The notes below the pieces were generated by a model. That model was not told the origin of the DNA and searched no databases. It saw only the letters and a list, made by a program, of their open reading frames with translations. 64,000 bases of DNA from Akebia trifoliata (lineage: Eukaryota > Streptophyta > Magnoliopsida > Ranunculales > Lardizabalaceae), in NCBI GenBank assembly GCA_017979445.1, contig CM030706.1, positions 20,539,884-20,603,883 of the forward strand. Direction: 5' to 3'. The first letter of the stretch is position 1. Each line of letters starts with the position of its first letter. Below are positions 20,096-31,480 of the stretch, piece after piece. The position numbers and the translations under genes were made by a program.

Positions 20096-22195
20096 ATGGC
20101 TTCAAAGTCTAAGCTTACAGAGATCCGTAAGATTTTGGCAGCCTTTGCCAATGATATCAATAGTAGAAAAGGCTAAATGGAAGTCTTAGAACATATTTCA
20201 AAATCAACGGGCAGTCCACTTGACGATCCTGAAAGAAAAAAGGTAGAAGAAAATATAGCGAGACGTGTACATGAGGTTTTTGAACTCGAAGGATATAAAG
20301 AACAGTTCAATGAAAATCTGGTGTTAGTTAACAGAATGTCTCAATTAGAGTCAGCTATGAAGAGCATAAAGGGTATCGATGAAATTGTAGCAGGCATTGA
20401 AGCTCTGAACCGCATCCCTAGAATCCATTTGCCAGAGAAGTTTGTGATGCCTGAAATGGAAAAGTTTAGTGGGACAGGGTGTGCAAAAATGCATCTTAAA
20501 GTGTATGTTACCAACATACGCACTATGGGGCTCAATGATGAACAGATGACGTTATTATTTCAGAGAACTCTATCAGGATCGGCACTACGTTGGCTGATGT
20601 CTCAAGATCCAGCTACTGTAGGTACATGGGAAAAAATGTCAAAAGCTTTCTCGCATCAGTATAAGTACAGTACCGAGATTGAGACTTCAAGAAGGGATTT
20701 GGAGTCAACTAACCAGAAAAATGGGAAAACTTTTACTGATTTCATTGGCCGTTGGAGGGCTAAAGCTGCCCAAATGTGGGATAGGCCATCAAAAAAGGAA
20801 CAAGTAGCCATTATCCTGAAAAACCTTATACAATGATATGCTCAGCACTTGGTTACTCAATATATTCCTACCTTTGAATCCCTATTACAAGTCGGAAGTC
20901 ATCTCGAGGATGCATTTGCCTCTGGGGTTCTTTCCAACCCCTCGGATAACAAGTCCAAGAAACCGTATATTCCCAAACCCAGTATCAACCATGCTTACAT
21001 AGCCAACACCTCAGTTGCCCCAGTTCAACCATCAGCCCGAACCAATAATCAAGCTCACCCAAGTCAACCCCGAACTTCGCACCAATTTACCAATTTAAGA
21101 ATGACCCTTACCGTAACTTTGCAAAAACTGTTGAAAAAAGGGCTGCTTACCCCGATTCAACCCCGACCTTTATAAAATCCCCTACCAACCGGACACAAAC
21201 CTAACTTGTTCTACGAATTTCATCAAAACCCTGGCCATCACACTGATCAATGTATCACTCTTCGTCATGCCATTCAAAATCTTACTGACAACAAAAAGGC
21301 CACAATCCCCAATCCAACATCGCCAAATGTCACCACTAATCCACGACCCACCTATCAATCTCCACCAACCCTGAACATGGTTTCCCACACCCCATTACTA
21401 TTCGATCCCGTCTCTCTCATCTTTCCAATCCCAGTCAAACCACCTAGTTACCCCCTTGCTGGAATAGCTTTCACCAAAAACTATGAACAATTTGATCTAA
21501 TCCCGGATGATACGTACTGTCTATCCCCACCTCATTACAGTAGTCCCACATTCACCAGTTATCTTTTGGCTCAAATGAACCCAGAAAGTCTTGTCATCTT
21601 GACAGATGAAAATCCATTCTTGTTGATTGAAGAAGATGAACCTTTCTCCCTCTCTTGTGATAAAGTTAAACATATGACTCGAGGGGGAAGAGTCTTTAAG
21701 CCACAAGAACTCTATGTTGATAATCCTGCAGCTTTGGCAAGAAAAGAAAAAAAAGATCCTATCAAAGAAAATATCAAAAAAGATAACTCCGTGATCAAAC
21801 AGTTGAAGAAATCAGGGGTCAATATCTCAATTTCGGGCTTACTCATAGCTTCCACTGCTCATAGGAAGGCTGTACTCAAAGCACTAAATGCAGCCCAAGT
21901 CTCCCTTGATACTTTTCCAGATCAGCTGGCCAGTATAGTAAGAGCAACTTGCATAGAGAATATCATATCCTTCTCGGACTTAAATCTCCCAAAAGAGGGA
22001 GCAAGTCACACTAAGCCATTGCACATCACAATTGACTGTAACGGGATGAGGGTACCTTTGGTTTTGATTGATAATGGAAATGCATTGAATGTTTGCCCTT
22101 TAAAGACTGCTACCTACCTCGGATTTAAGGCTGAAGATCTCAAGCCCACTAATCAAGGTTTTAGGGCCTATGATAACACCAAAAGGATGTACTGA
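20096..22195 (+). pseudogene. gag: Gag (and start of protease) of element C
   Basis: The likely original start is ATG at 20096-20098, because D and F keep the same ATG context. The frame is broken by TAA 20174, TGA 20834 and TAA 21173 but stays in register until a one-base loss near 22185-22195. A capsid-like retrotransposon Gag domain lies at about 20430-20830 (blocks PEFMEKFSG-like PEMEKFSGTG, RWLMSQ, FIGRWRAKAAQM). The next part is Pro/Thr/Asn-rich. A zinc-knuckle relic is at about 21206-21250 (FYEFH, GHHTDQC); the usual first Cys appears as Tyr. Gag would form the particle and bind the RNA. Confidence 0.85.
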
Positions 22196-22452
22196 AAATT
22201 TTGCACCTTCGATTGTTCACAGGTATAGCTGAATTTCCTATGGAATTTCAGGTTATCGATATCCAATCCTCTTTCAATTTACTGTTAGGGAGACCATGGT
22301 TACATCAGATCAAAGCCATCCCTTCTACGCTGTACCAGAAGGTCAAGTTTATCAAGGATGGGCTAGTGATTACTCTCTATGGAGATACTAAAATTGTAGG
22401 AATTGTAAACAGTATCGAAGCTAAGAATAAGCCGTTGCTTGAGATCAGCTAG
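22030..22452 (+). pseudogene. Aspartic protease of element C, frameshifted
   Basis: Active-site Asp at 22070-22072 in D-N-G-N (Ser to Asn compared with element A). The frame shifts near 22190 and resumes at 22201 with LLLGRPWLH near 22280-22310. It ends at TAG 22450-22452. It follows Gag in the same frame, so Gag-Pro was one reading frame. Confidence 0.8.
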
Positions 22453-23515
22453 AACAATAGGGAATAGAGCTTAGCGGGTTCAAATTTGAGAAGATCTGCT
22501 CAGTTCAATGGGATCACTCCATGAAAGAACATTTTCCTATTGAGAATATGTCCAATTTCTGTATGGCTAACATGTTCAAGAAAATGAGGTTTTTTCCTGA
22601 TATGGGTCTAGGTTGCAAGCAACAAGGTATCAAAGAAGCACCAGTAATTAAAGAAGTCATCGGCACATTCGGGCTAGGATATAAGCCTACTAAGGAAGAT
22701 TGGGCCCAATACTGGAAGACAAAGTGGGACAAAGTAATTGCAAAAAGGCAAAGATGCACCATGGATCTCATTAAAATGAAGCCCTATCGTAAGACCCTTA
22801 ATGGCTATTTCGTGAAAAAAGAGAAAATTTCCATTATTGTGGGTTCCCAAGGTCGTTCATTGATCACATCACAGGTACTCATCTGCCGAGGTTTGAGATA
22901 TTCTTTGGCATGGAATGGCCTGAAAAAGACGTAAGCACAGAAGCTGAAGAAAAGGAAGTTGAAGACTGACAGCTCAATCTGGACTCCCTCAATATTGATC
23001 AGTTATTCATTGAAGATCATAGTGTCCTAGAATTGTCAATTGAGAAAGGGATCCCAAATCCTCAGTCTGTAATCAAACCCGTTGTTGGGTATCTCTCTAA
23101 TTATCATATAATTAGTCCTGTGCTGCACGTCAAGACTGGGTCCGTCAGTCCTACTAGTCATGTTCAGTCTGACGTGCCTGATGAGTCCTATATTTCTGTT
23201 GAGTCAAGTAAGTTAGCTATTTCTGTTGAGTCTATTATTTCTAGTAAGTCTGTTATTCCTGCTGAGTCAAGTGAGTCTGTTAAGTCTACAATGAGTCCTG
23301 TTACCCCATCTCTTTTTAATTGAATGAAAGAAATTATTGATTACCCTAAGTGCAATAATAATTTAACTAATAATCTAACTTCGGAGGGAGAGTCTTCTAA
23401 CGAAGAAACTCCCCTTGAAATAATCAAATTACTTGAACAAGAAAATGAACGTTGGACTCAACCTTTAATAGAGGAAGTAGAGGTTATCAGCCTCGGAACA
23501 AAAGAAAATCGTTAA
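22453..23515 (+). pseudogene. G-patch and linker of element C pol, fragmented
   Basis: The G-patch core (DMGLGCKQQGI) is at about 22600-22635, with GYKPTKEDW near 22678-22705. A frameshift near 22825-22860 and several stops follow. The linker 22985-23515 is Ser/Val-rich and acidic like that of A, with stops at 23321 and 23513. It provides the reference for the deletions seen in D and F. Confidence 0.72.
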
Positions 23516-24500
23516 GAAATTCGGATTGGGATCACCTTATCCCCCGATGAATGTAAGGGGATAGTAGACTTGCTCAGAAAGTTCAAAGACGTGTTCGCAT
23601 GGTCTTATGAGGATATGCCGGGAGTAAGCACAAATATTGTTCAACATCGGATTCCATTATATCCTGATGCTCGACTAATAAAGTAGAAACTTCGACGTAT
23701 GAAGCTGGAATGGACTCTAAAAATTAAATAAGAAGTTACAAAGCAGATTAACGCAAGATTTTTAGAAGTAGTGGAGTACCCTGAGTGGATTGCTAATGTC
23801 GTCCTAGTGCCTAAAAAGGATGGAAAAGCCAAAATGTGTGTGGATTAACAAAGCGAGTCCAAAAGATAGTTTTCCTTTACCACACATAGATGTTCTAGTA
23901 GATAGTACAGTAGGGCACGCTTTGCTATCCTTCGTGATGATTTTTCAGGATACAATCAGATAAAAATGGATCCTCGGGATATGAAAAAACATCATTCATC
24001 ACACAGTGAGAAACCTTTTGCTACAAGGTTATGCATTTTTGTTTGAAGAACGTTGGAGCCACTTATCAAAGAGCAGCCACGACTTTACTACATAACATGA
24101 TACACAAGGAAGTCGAAGTCTATGTAGATGATATGATAGTCAAATTTAAAGAACGACTGGGGCACGTTGCTGCATTAGAGAAATTTCTCACAAGGATTCA
24201 AAAATACCAACTCCGTCACAACCCCGCAGAAATGTGGGTTTGGAGTAACTTCTAAAAATTATTGGAAATTGTGGTCAGTCAAAGAGGGATCGAAGTGGAC
24301 CCTTGGAAGATTAAAGCTATCCAAGAGATGCCATCGCCTGAGACTGAAAACAAATTTGAGATTTTTTAGGTAAAATCTAGTATGTCAGCAATTCATCGCT
24401 CAACTCACCAACGTCTGCTAACCTATTTTCAAGCTTCTCAAGAAGAATGAACCAACAGTTTGGAATGAGCAATGTCAAAAAAGGCTTTCGACCAAGTCAA
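23516..24500 (+). pseudogene. Reverse transcriptase of element C, heavily broken
   Basis: RT blocks are recognisable (DVFAWSYED near 23585, CYKVM near 24020, NVGATYQRAATTLL near 24048-24090) and YVDD is intact at 24121-24132. Numerous small deletions and stops occur, including loss of the FRDL block near 23845 and frameshifts near 23940, 23990, 24240, 24350 and 24480. More degraded than A. Confidence 0.85.
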
Positions 24501-25380
24501 GAATTATCTCTTGAACCCGCCTATTTTGATTTCACCAACACCAGGGGAACCACTTCTTCTTTATCTATCAGTCACAGAAGAAGCTATGGGATGCATTCTT
24601 TGCACAATATGACAAAGATACTCTCAAAGAAAGGGCTATCTACTACATCAGCAAAAAGATGTTAGAATATGAACAAAAGTATTCAGCCCTCGAAAAAACT
24701 TGCTTAGCACTGGTATGGGCTACTCAGAGACTTCGGCACTACATGCTATCTCATTCAATTATCTTGTTATCCCGGATGGATCCTTTCAACTATCTCTTCA
24801 AGAAATCAATACTAACAGGGAGAACCGCACGATGGTTATTGTTGTTATCAGAATTTGACATCACGCATGTTACGCAGAAATCTATTAAGAGGAGAGTTAT
24901 GACAAAATACTTGCCAAATCATCCAGTAGTAGAAGGAATAAGGCTTGTTGATCAGTTCCCAGATGAGAATATCTTGCATGTTGAAGAAGAATCGCAAACC
25001 CAAACATGGCAGTTGTACTTTGATGGAGCCACCAATCAAAATGGGTATGGAATAGCGTCAATTTCACTTTCTCCGGAAGGATGCCACATTTCTATCGCCA
25101 TTAAATTAGTATTTTCTAACACCAATAACACAGTCGAATATAAGCATGTATCATGGGCTCAAAGCTGCTTTGAACCTAGGCATTACAAAAATTGAAGTTT
25201 TCGAGGATTTGGCCTTAGTCAAACATCAGTCATTGGAATAATGGAAGACCAGGGATGAAAATTTGAAGCCTTATCATGAGTATCTACTAAACTTAGTAAG
25301 TAAGTTTAAAGCTATCATATTCAAGCACCTGTCAAGGGAAGATAATAGATTTGCTGACGCGTTAGCCACTCTCTCTTCAA
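24501..25380 (+). pseudogene. Dual RNase H region of element C
   Basis: The first RNase H keeps LYLSVTEEAMG (about 24557) and LEKTCLALVWATQRLRHYM (about 24689-24745), again with Ser for the catalytic Asp. The second opens with WQLYFDGA (Asp near 25021-25023), has the Glu in VEYK and ends with ADALATL (Asp 25356-25358). GDSAL has become EDLAL-like near 25205 and frameshifts occur near 25145 and 25240. Confidence 0.82.
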
Positions 25381-25843
25381 TGATCCATTTGCCCATTGGC
25401 ATGGAATTGAGGTCGATCACTATCGAAGTCAAAGATAAACCTGCATATTGCCATCAGAGCAACATTGCTACTCAACTACCCGATGGAAAGCCATGGTACA
25501 CAGATATAAAGAGAGTGTTGGAAAAGCAAGAATTCCTGGAAGAAGCATCGAAGAAGGAATGACAAACCTTACTAAGATTAGCATCTCAATTCATCCTGTA
25601 CGCAGGAAGTTTATACAAAAGGTCTTATGATGGGATTCATTTGTCATGTGTTGATGAAGATCAAGTTGAACAGATAATGGTTGAACTACATTCAAGAGAA
25701 TGTGGCCCTCACATGAGTGGAAAAATGTTAGCTAAGAAAATTATGAGACAAGGATACTACTGGCCCACGATGGAAACAGATTATCATCACATGGTCAAGA
25801 CTTACCACAAATGCCAAATACATGCAAACCTCATACATGTGCC
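25381..25843 (+). pseudogene. Integrase N-terminal part of element C, cut by element D
   Basis: Contains the linker and the zinc-binding region (LHSRECGPH near 25685, GYYWPTMETDYHH near 25752-25790, Cys near 25810). It stops at GTGCC 25839-25843, the left target duplication of D. The reading continues at 38339. Confidence 0.85.
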
Positions 25844-27266
25844 TGTAGACACTCCATTTTTGCATCCGCCTGATTAATCAAGTCGTCAACACGATCGCAA
25901 AGGTTCCCAATGATGTATGTCTATTCCAATGCTTTATTTTGTTACCAGATATGTTTCAGAAATCCGGATGAGGTATCTCGAACTGACAAAACTTAGAAAC
26001 CACGCTACGCTAGGAAAATACGACCTCAGAAACATAGAAATCATCATCTTGCAAACCAAAAAGAAGCTTCACGATAAAAATCACAAAAAATGATTAAATT
26101 ACCAAAATACCCCTAACCTCAAAACAACCTTAGAGCCTACATTACGCTTAGGAAAATCCGTTCAAACACATAAAACAAAAAATCGAAACCAAGTAAACGA
26201 CTTCGCCAATTTTCACAAAATTTGACAAAATTACGAAAATACCCCTCATAAAGTTCACGATCATTTCATATAAAAAACTTCATAAATGACAAAAACCAAC
26301 ATTCCCATTAAATTCCTTACGAAAAACTGATTCCAAAACATCCTGGAACATTGAAAAACGACTTAAAACGTAAAAAATCCTCTCCGAGGGCAAAACGGTA
26401 ATTTCACAATTTTCATAATTAAAAAAATCGAAATTAATAAATAAAATATTAAATAATTAAAGTGAAACATTAATGAAATTAATTTAAAAAGTTAAACCTA
26501 AAAAATCGATTAATTAGACTCTCAGGCAAAATTGTTGAGGGTTCGTGGGATATTTCTTTAAGGACCCCTCCATTTGGGGGTCCAAAGAATAAAGATATAA
26601 TAGAAAGGGGTTCTCCAAAAATTTAAAATCAATCAAGCAAGACTAATGCTTCTAAAAACTTTATAAATAAGAGCCTCCACACCCTATTTTCGTATCAAAG
26701 AAAAAACCCTAGAAAAAGTAGGTGAAGAAGCCTCCACAACCTCCCCAAAACCCTAATTTTGGAGCCCCAACTCCTTCCCTAACACCCCTACACCGATTTT
26801 AGCCTAAAAACACCCAAAAAATTCTCAAAAACATCCCAAAAATCCACAACAAATTCGAAGCACCCAGATCCAAGAAGGAGATACTTCACCTCGGAGATCA
26901 GAAATCAGATCCGGAGATAGAACGAAGTAAGGAATACGATACAAGGAGCCGTTTTCGCCAGATCTGAGGGAATAGCACTTTTGCAGATCGAAGGTAAGTT
27001 TTTTTTTATTTTTTATTTATCTAGGTTTGTCATTAGTGATGTAGATTTATTTGGGATAAGTAGAGACCGGCAATGGTCGGGCGGGGTTGCTGCCTAACAC
27101 CTTCCAACCCCGTAACATGATCCCCAGATTCAGATTTTCTGCAGTAGAGTAGTTTTTATCCATTTTAGAGTCAGTTTGGTTCCTAGACCACAATAACTAG
27201 GTGGCGACTCCCAACCTCAAGGGTCAAAAGTGGATCCGCGCACCCCGCGGATCGAGGGCGCTTTCA
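25844..27266 (+). repeat. 5' LTR of element D
   Basis: It is 1423 bp, TGTAGACACT...TTTCA. Lacks the U3 segment that corresponds to 37541-37710 of the 3' LTR; the deletion point is near 26645 at a shared CTA. TATA box 26662-26669. U5 hairpin at 27080-27110 with one arm change (GGTTGC). Confidence 0.94.
26662..26669 (+). promoter_or_regulatory. TATA box of element D 5' LTR
   Basis: TATAAATA just downstream of the U3 deletion; retained, so the promoter core survives. Confidence 0.7.
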
Positions 27267-27267
27267 G

Positions 27268-27285
27268 TGGCGACTCCACTGGGGA
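27268..27285 (+). promoter_or_regulatory. Primer-binding site of element D
   Basis: TGGCGACTCCACTGGGGA, identical to that of B and E. Confidence 0.9.
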
Positions 27286-27521
27286 CTATTGAGGATCAAA
27301 CTTGAAAAACCCCAAGTATGGGAGCATTGCCAAGATGACCTAGTTTTTTTTTATTATTTAGTTGGATTTATTTTATTTATTTTTTCTGTTTATTTATTTT
27401 TTATCTTGATTATAGATGATTTTGGGTATTGCATTTTTTTTCCAATTAAGGATCACTTTTTGATGACCCCTAAATAATGAAAGATTCAAATTGACCTATG
27501 AAAATGATGGAATGATGAAGG

Positions 27522-28065
27522 TTGGACAGAAATATTAAAATGTTTTCAGAGAATATTCTAGTGAGAATTAAGTCTGGGAGCCTCTTAATAAAACATAGAT
27601 TCGTCGAGTAGATTAATTTAGACTCTGAGGTCACTCAATTTCGTTATCGGAAGCCTTAGATATCATCGATGCAAATTCAATCTGTAAATCTGGAATTATT
27701 TCTGAATGAAAGTTGGGACAGCAACGTTAAAACTTTTTTACAGAACATTCTAGTGAGAAGTAAGTCTGGGAACCTTTAATAAAACGTAGATCTCATCGAG
27801 TAGATTAATTTAGAACTTGAGTTCACTCAATTTCGTTATCGGAAGCCTTAGATATCATCGATGCAAGTTCAATCTGTAAATCTGAAATTATTTCTGAATG
27901 AAAGTTGGGACAGCAACGTTAAAACGTTTTTACAGAACATTCTGGAAAGAACTAAGTCTGGACACCTGTTAATAAAATGTAGATCTCATCGAGTAGATTA
28001 ATTTAGAACTTGAGTTCACTCGATTTCGTTATCGGGAGCCTTAGATATCATCGATGCAAGTTCAG
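27522..28065 (+). repeat. 192-bp leader repeats of element D, 3 copies
   Basis: Units start at about 27522, 27712 and 27904. Confidence 0.88.
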
Positions 28066-28533
28066 ATTGTATTTTCCTAATTCACAGAAAATCTGAATTT
28101 ATCTAATGTTGGCACAATTAATGTTCTTGAGAGTGAGTTCATATTAACCATTGTCATTCTATCATCAATGTAACACCTATTGGAATCTCGATTTATTTTG
28201 GATCACCCAAAAGTGATCATTGATTGGACCTTAAAAATCATAAAAATTATGCCTATTGCAATGTTTGTTTGATCAATTATTATATGCCATGCTCATTAAT
28301 TGATTTGCCATGATCTTGACAGATATATTTGTGATGTGTTTGATTTCATCTTAATTTCGATGTGATGGGTTTGGGATTATTTTCTTGATCAATATTCATT
28401 TGATATCCATATGTGATGACATAATCTGGCCCATGGGCCCACGTGTTTGAAAAAGGCCCCGGGCACACCCCACCCTGTTTTGCACACACCACAAGCACGT
28501 TTACTGTTTTACCCACTTACACGTCCCATATAG

Positions 28534-28555
28534 CCAACGTGGCACTAGTGCGTGG
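28534..28555 (+). other. Leader hairpin 1 of element D with palindrome GCACTAGTGC
   Basis: CCA(A)CG/CGTGG stem around the perfect 10-base palindrome at 28542-28551. The same hairpin is at 45513-45534 (E) and 55884-55905 (F, minus). Confidence 0.55.
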
Positions 28556-28744
28556 CCCGATCTCTTCGGAGATGCGACGTCATTCATGAAAACCACAACT
28601 CCAGTCACGTACCTTAGGGTATATCAAACTGGGGGCATCAATATCATATGATCAGGTGATTCTGAAAGGTATATTGATGCACCTAGGCTGGAGCGACCTG
28701 AGCCTTTGACCTATTGTGAGCCACACAGTCACATGTCCCGATTG

Positions 28745-28766
28745 CCAATGTAGTACTAGTACGTGG
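28745..28766 (+). other. Leader hairpin 2 of element D with palindrome GTACTAGTAC
   Basis: Palindrome at 28753-28762 inside a CCAATG/CGTGG stem (one mismatch). Equivalent at 8262-8283 (B) and 55674-55695 (F, minus). Confidence 0.5.
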
Positions 28767-29249
28767 TCGGTCCTCTAGTGGGATGCCAAACCATTTATGA
28801 AAGCTACAACTCTTGACTCGTACCCGTAGGTATAAAAGATAATCCAAGTATATCAATTGCACTTCTTGGTCAAAACCGGTGCCTAAGCAAGATCTTGCCC
28901 CGCTGTACCCTACTGTACGAGGGGGATAGACTGCGTCTATTCTAGACGAGAGGTATTTAAGTGGGCCCTTGCTCAGCATTGTGCGCCACCTCTCAACTGG
29001 AGATCAAACTGGCTGTTTTTGGCTTCAGAGAAGTGAATTGAGGTTTTAGATTATCACCTATACGGTATATCAAACCAAGTCACCACGTATCGAAAGGTAT
29101 ATAGGTGTGCTTGGGCAAGGGTGGCCAGATAAAAATGCATTGCACGTAGTAAGCTTAGAGTCTAGAAACCTTCCCAGTAGGTCACGACTCGAACTTATCG
29201 TGGGTGTTCCCGGGTTGTTCATTGAATTGAATCTTATGAGACTTTGTGA

Positions 29250-29350
29250 TTGATATGAATGTATGTGAATGATGATATCAGAATGCATGTGAATGATGAT
29301 ATCAGAATGCATGTGAATGATGAAATGGATGTATGTGAATGATGAGATCA
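29250..29350 (+). repeat. 24-bp tandem tract in element D
   Basis: About four imperfect copies of GAATGCATGTGAATGATGAT plus ATCA. A related stretch is in F near 55125-55205 on the minus strand. Confidence 0.75.
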
Positions 29351-29499
29351 GAGTGTATGATTGTCCTCAAGGATAAAAAATGTTATTTCTGAAAATCAAA
29401 ATGGGTGCACCGACCCAATAAAAAATCCATCTCTTGCAAATGACCCAACTCAACTCGATCCAACAATCCTGATGGACCAGGCCATTTAAATCGAAATAG

Positions 29500-29770
29500 A
29501 AATCAAATTTTCAAAAAAGAAAAATAGTTTACAAAGGGAAAGTATTTTCCAGAAAAAAATATTTTCCAAAAGAAGTGTTTTCCAAAAAAAAGTGTTATTC
29601 TCTAAAAAAAATGTTTTCTAAGAAAAAACGTTTTCCAAAAAATATTTTCCAAGAGAAGATACTTTCCAAATAAAAAACTATTTTTCAGAGAAAAAATATT
29701 TTCCAGAAGAAAATGTTTTCCAAAAGAAAAGAAAGAGAAGGAAAAATAATTTGCAAAAGATCTATTTTGC
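29500..29770 (+). repeat. A-rich degenerate repeat tract in element D
   Basis: Loose repeats of AATATTTTCCAAAAGAA, 17-20 bases each. F has the counterpart at about 54740-54930. The nature is low-complexity; no gene is seen between 29360 and 30121. Confidence 0.7.
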
Positions 29771-30121
29771 ATGAAAAGTTTTTATGGACCTTGGAAAACT
29801 ACCAAAAAATGTTGTAAAAAATAATCAGATTTGTGAAATAAAAACATTATTTTCCAATATTTTTCAAGAGTGCAACATAATTATTTTTCTTCTGAATAAT
29901 CATTGAATGGATGAATATTTTAATGGATTGGTGCACAAAATTCAATAAAATCTCAGGGTTCATTTAAAATGTTATCAAGGGGGTGACACTGAAATTGGTT
30001 AAATTCACCTTCAAAGAGGTTAAGGGTTATCATTGTATCTAAGCTCAATCGTCCATCATCTAGCTAAGGTTGTAAATCCGGTCAGTTAAAGTAAACGTCA
30101 ATATCAAGTCAATAGTCAGAA

Positions 30122-30545
30122 ATGACCTCAGAATGTCTCAATATCGCCCAGTTGTTCCCTAAAGATCATAGTGCTTCAATCCTATCGGTTGTAAGTAATA
30201 TCTCAGTCCTCAATCTTAATCAAACTCATATGGATACTTGCCTTGAATTTTCATAAGTCATTTAGGTTAGTTCGAGTCCTTTTTTCTAGCAAGGTCATGT
30301 CTTCCTTAGATTTGAGTCTACCTTTTCTTATTGAATCAAGTTAGTTTGTTGAGTCTATAGAGGTGTTTATCGCCCCTTCTGAATTTGATTGGATAAAAGA
30401 AATTTTTGAATACCTCGAGCGCATTAACGAGTTAACTAATAACTGGCTTCAAAGAGAAATTCCTCTAATAAGGAACCCCCTCCTGAGCAAGAAGATAAGA
30501 GTCGGGCTCAAGAAAATAAAGGTCATTGACCTCGGTAGAAAATAA
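30122..30545 (+). pseudogene. Fused gag-start and pol-linker remnant of element D
   Basis: An ATG at 30122-30124 in the same context as the element C gag start is followed within a few codons by the LNI-QLF--DHS block that in A and C lies after the G-patch (about 930-970 and 22990-23020). So everything from gag to G-patch is missing. The part 30363-30545 keeps the EIFEYLERINELTNN linker block. Stops interrupt it. F has the same joint at 54456-54026 (minus). Confidence 0.75.
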
Positions 30546-31480
30546 ATTCCTAAAGAGATTCAAATAGAAACCATCTTATCTCTAGAGGAACACAAGGGGA
30601 TAATGAATTGACTCAGAAATTTCAAAAGACTTGTTCGTGTGATCATATGAGGGTGTGCTAGGTACAAGCTTGGGTGTTGTTCAACATGGAATGGATACTC
30701 GTCTATATCAATGGAATCAAAGAAGATGTTATAAAAATGTATCAGTGCTATCCTCACTACATCTTGAGTTTCAAATCATATATTATCAGTCGATATGGGA
30801 GTACCTTTTGAACTAATCTCTGATAATGGGTCGTACTTCAAAACATAAATCATTACTCTATGTTTAAAGTTGAAGATCCGGCAGCACAAATCATCCCCCT
30901 ACCGTTCTCAGATCAATGGAACGGTTGAAGCAGTCAATAAGAGTCTCAAGACTATCATCAGAAAAATGTGACAATCACATCGAGATTGGTTAGAAAAATT
31001 ATCATTCACACTATGGACATATCGAACTTCAATTCGATCCTTTAGTGGAGCTACTCCCTACTCCTTAGTGTATGGCATGGAAGCAGTCTTGTCAGTTGAA
31101 ATGGAAATTTCGTCTCTCAGGGTCTTGTTGGAAAATCATTTGTTAGAAACAGATTGGGTTCGTCAGCAGTATGAAGAATTAAACTTGATCGAAGAAAACG
31201 AGTTAAAGCCCTGTACCATGTGCAAGCTTATCTAAGAAGAGTCACCGTGAATTTGACAAGAAGGTCAAAGCTCATCATTTACAAGTCAAAGATTTAACTA
31301 TCAGACTTCAAAGAAAATTGAACACTCATCCTCGATTATAGGAGAAAGTCTAAATTGGAAAAATTCATTCATTAAGGAAATACTATCTGGAAAAGTCGTC
31401 AGACTTCAAGATCATGATGGAGGTGAACTACCAGAACCAACCAACCTTGACCAGATCAAGCGGTACTACATTTAAGGAGG
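30546..31480 (+). pseudogene. Pre-RT to integrase fusion remnant of element D
   Basis: A short pre-RT remnant (about 30550-30690) is followed directly by integrase sequence from about 30780: the second catalytic Asp (SDNGSYF near 30822) and Glu (NGTVEAVN near 30920) are recognisable, the first Asp is gone, and the C-terminal region reaches 31480 with frameshifts. RT, both RNases H and the integrase N-terminus are deleted. It cannot encode a working enzyme. Confidence 0.75.

Larger units (their letters stand above)
27286..29360 (+). other. Leader of element D (non-coding)
   Basis: Three 192-bp repeats (27522-28065), two palindromic-loop hairpins (28534-28555 and 28745-28766) and a short 24-bp repeat tract (29250-29350). 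The AT-rich spacer 28270-28420 differs from that in B and E and agrees better with F, so D and F form one subfamily. Confidence 0.8.
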
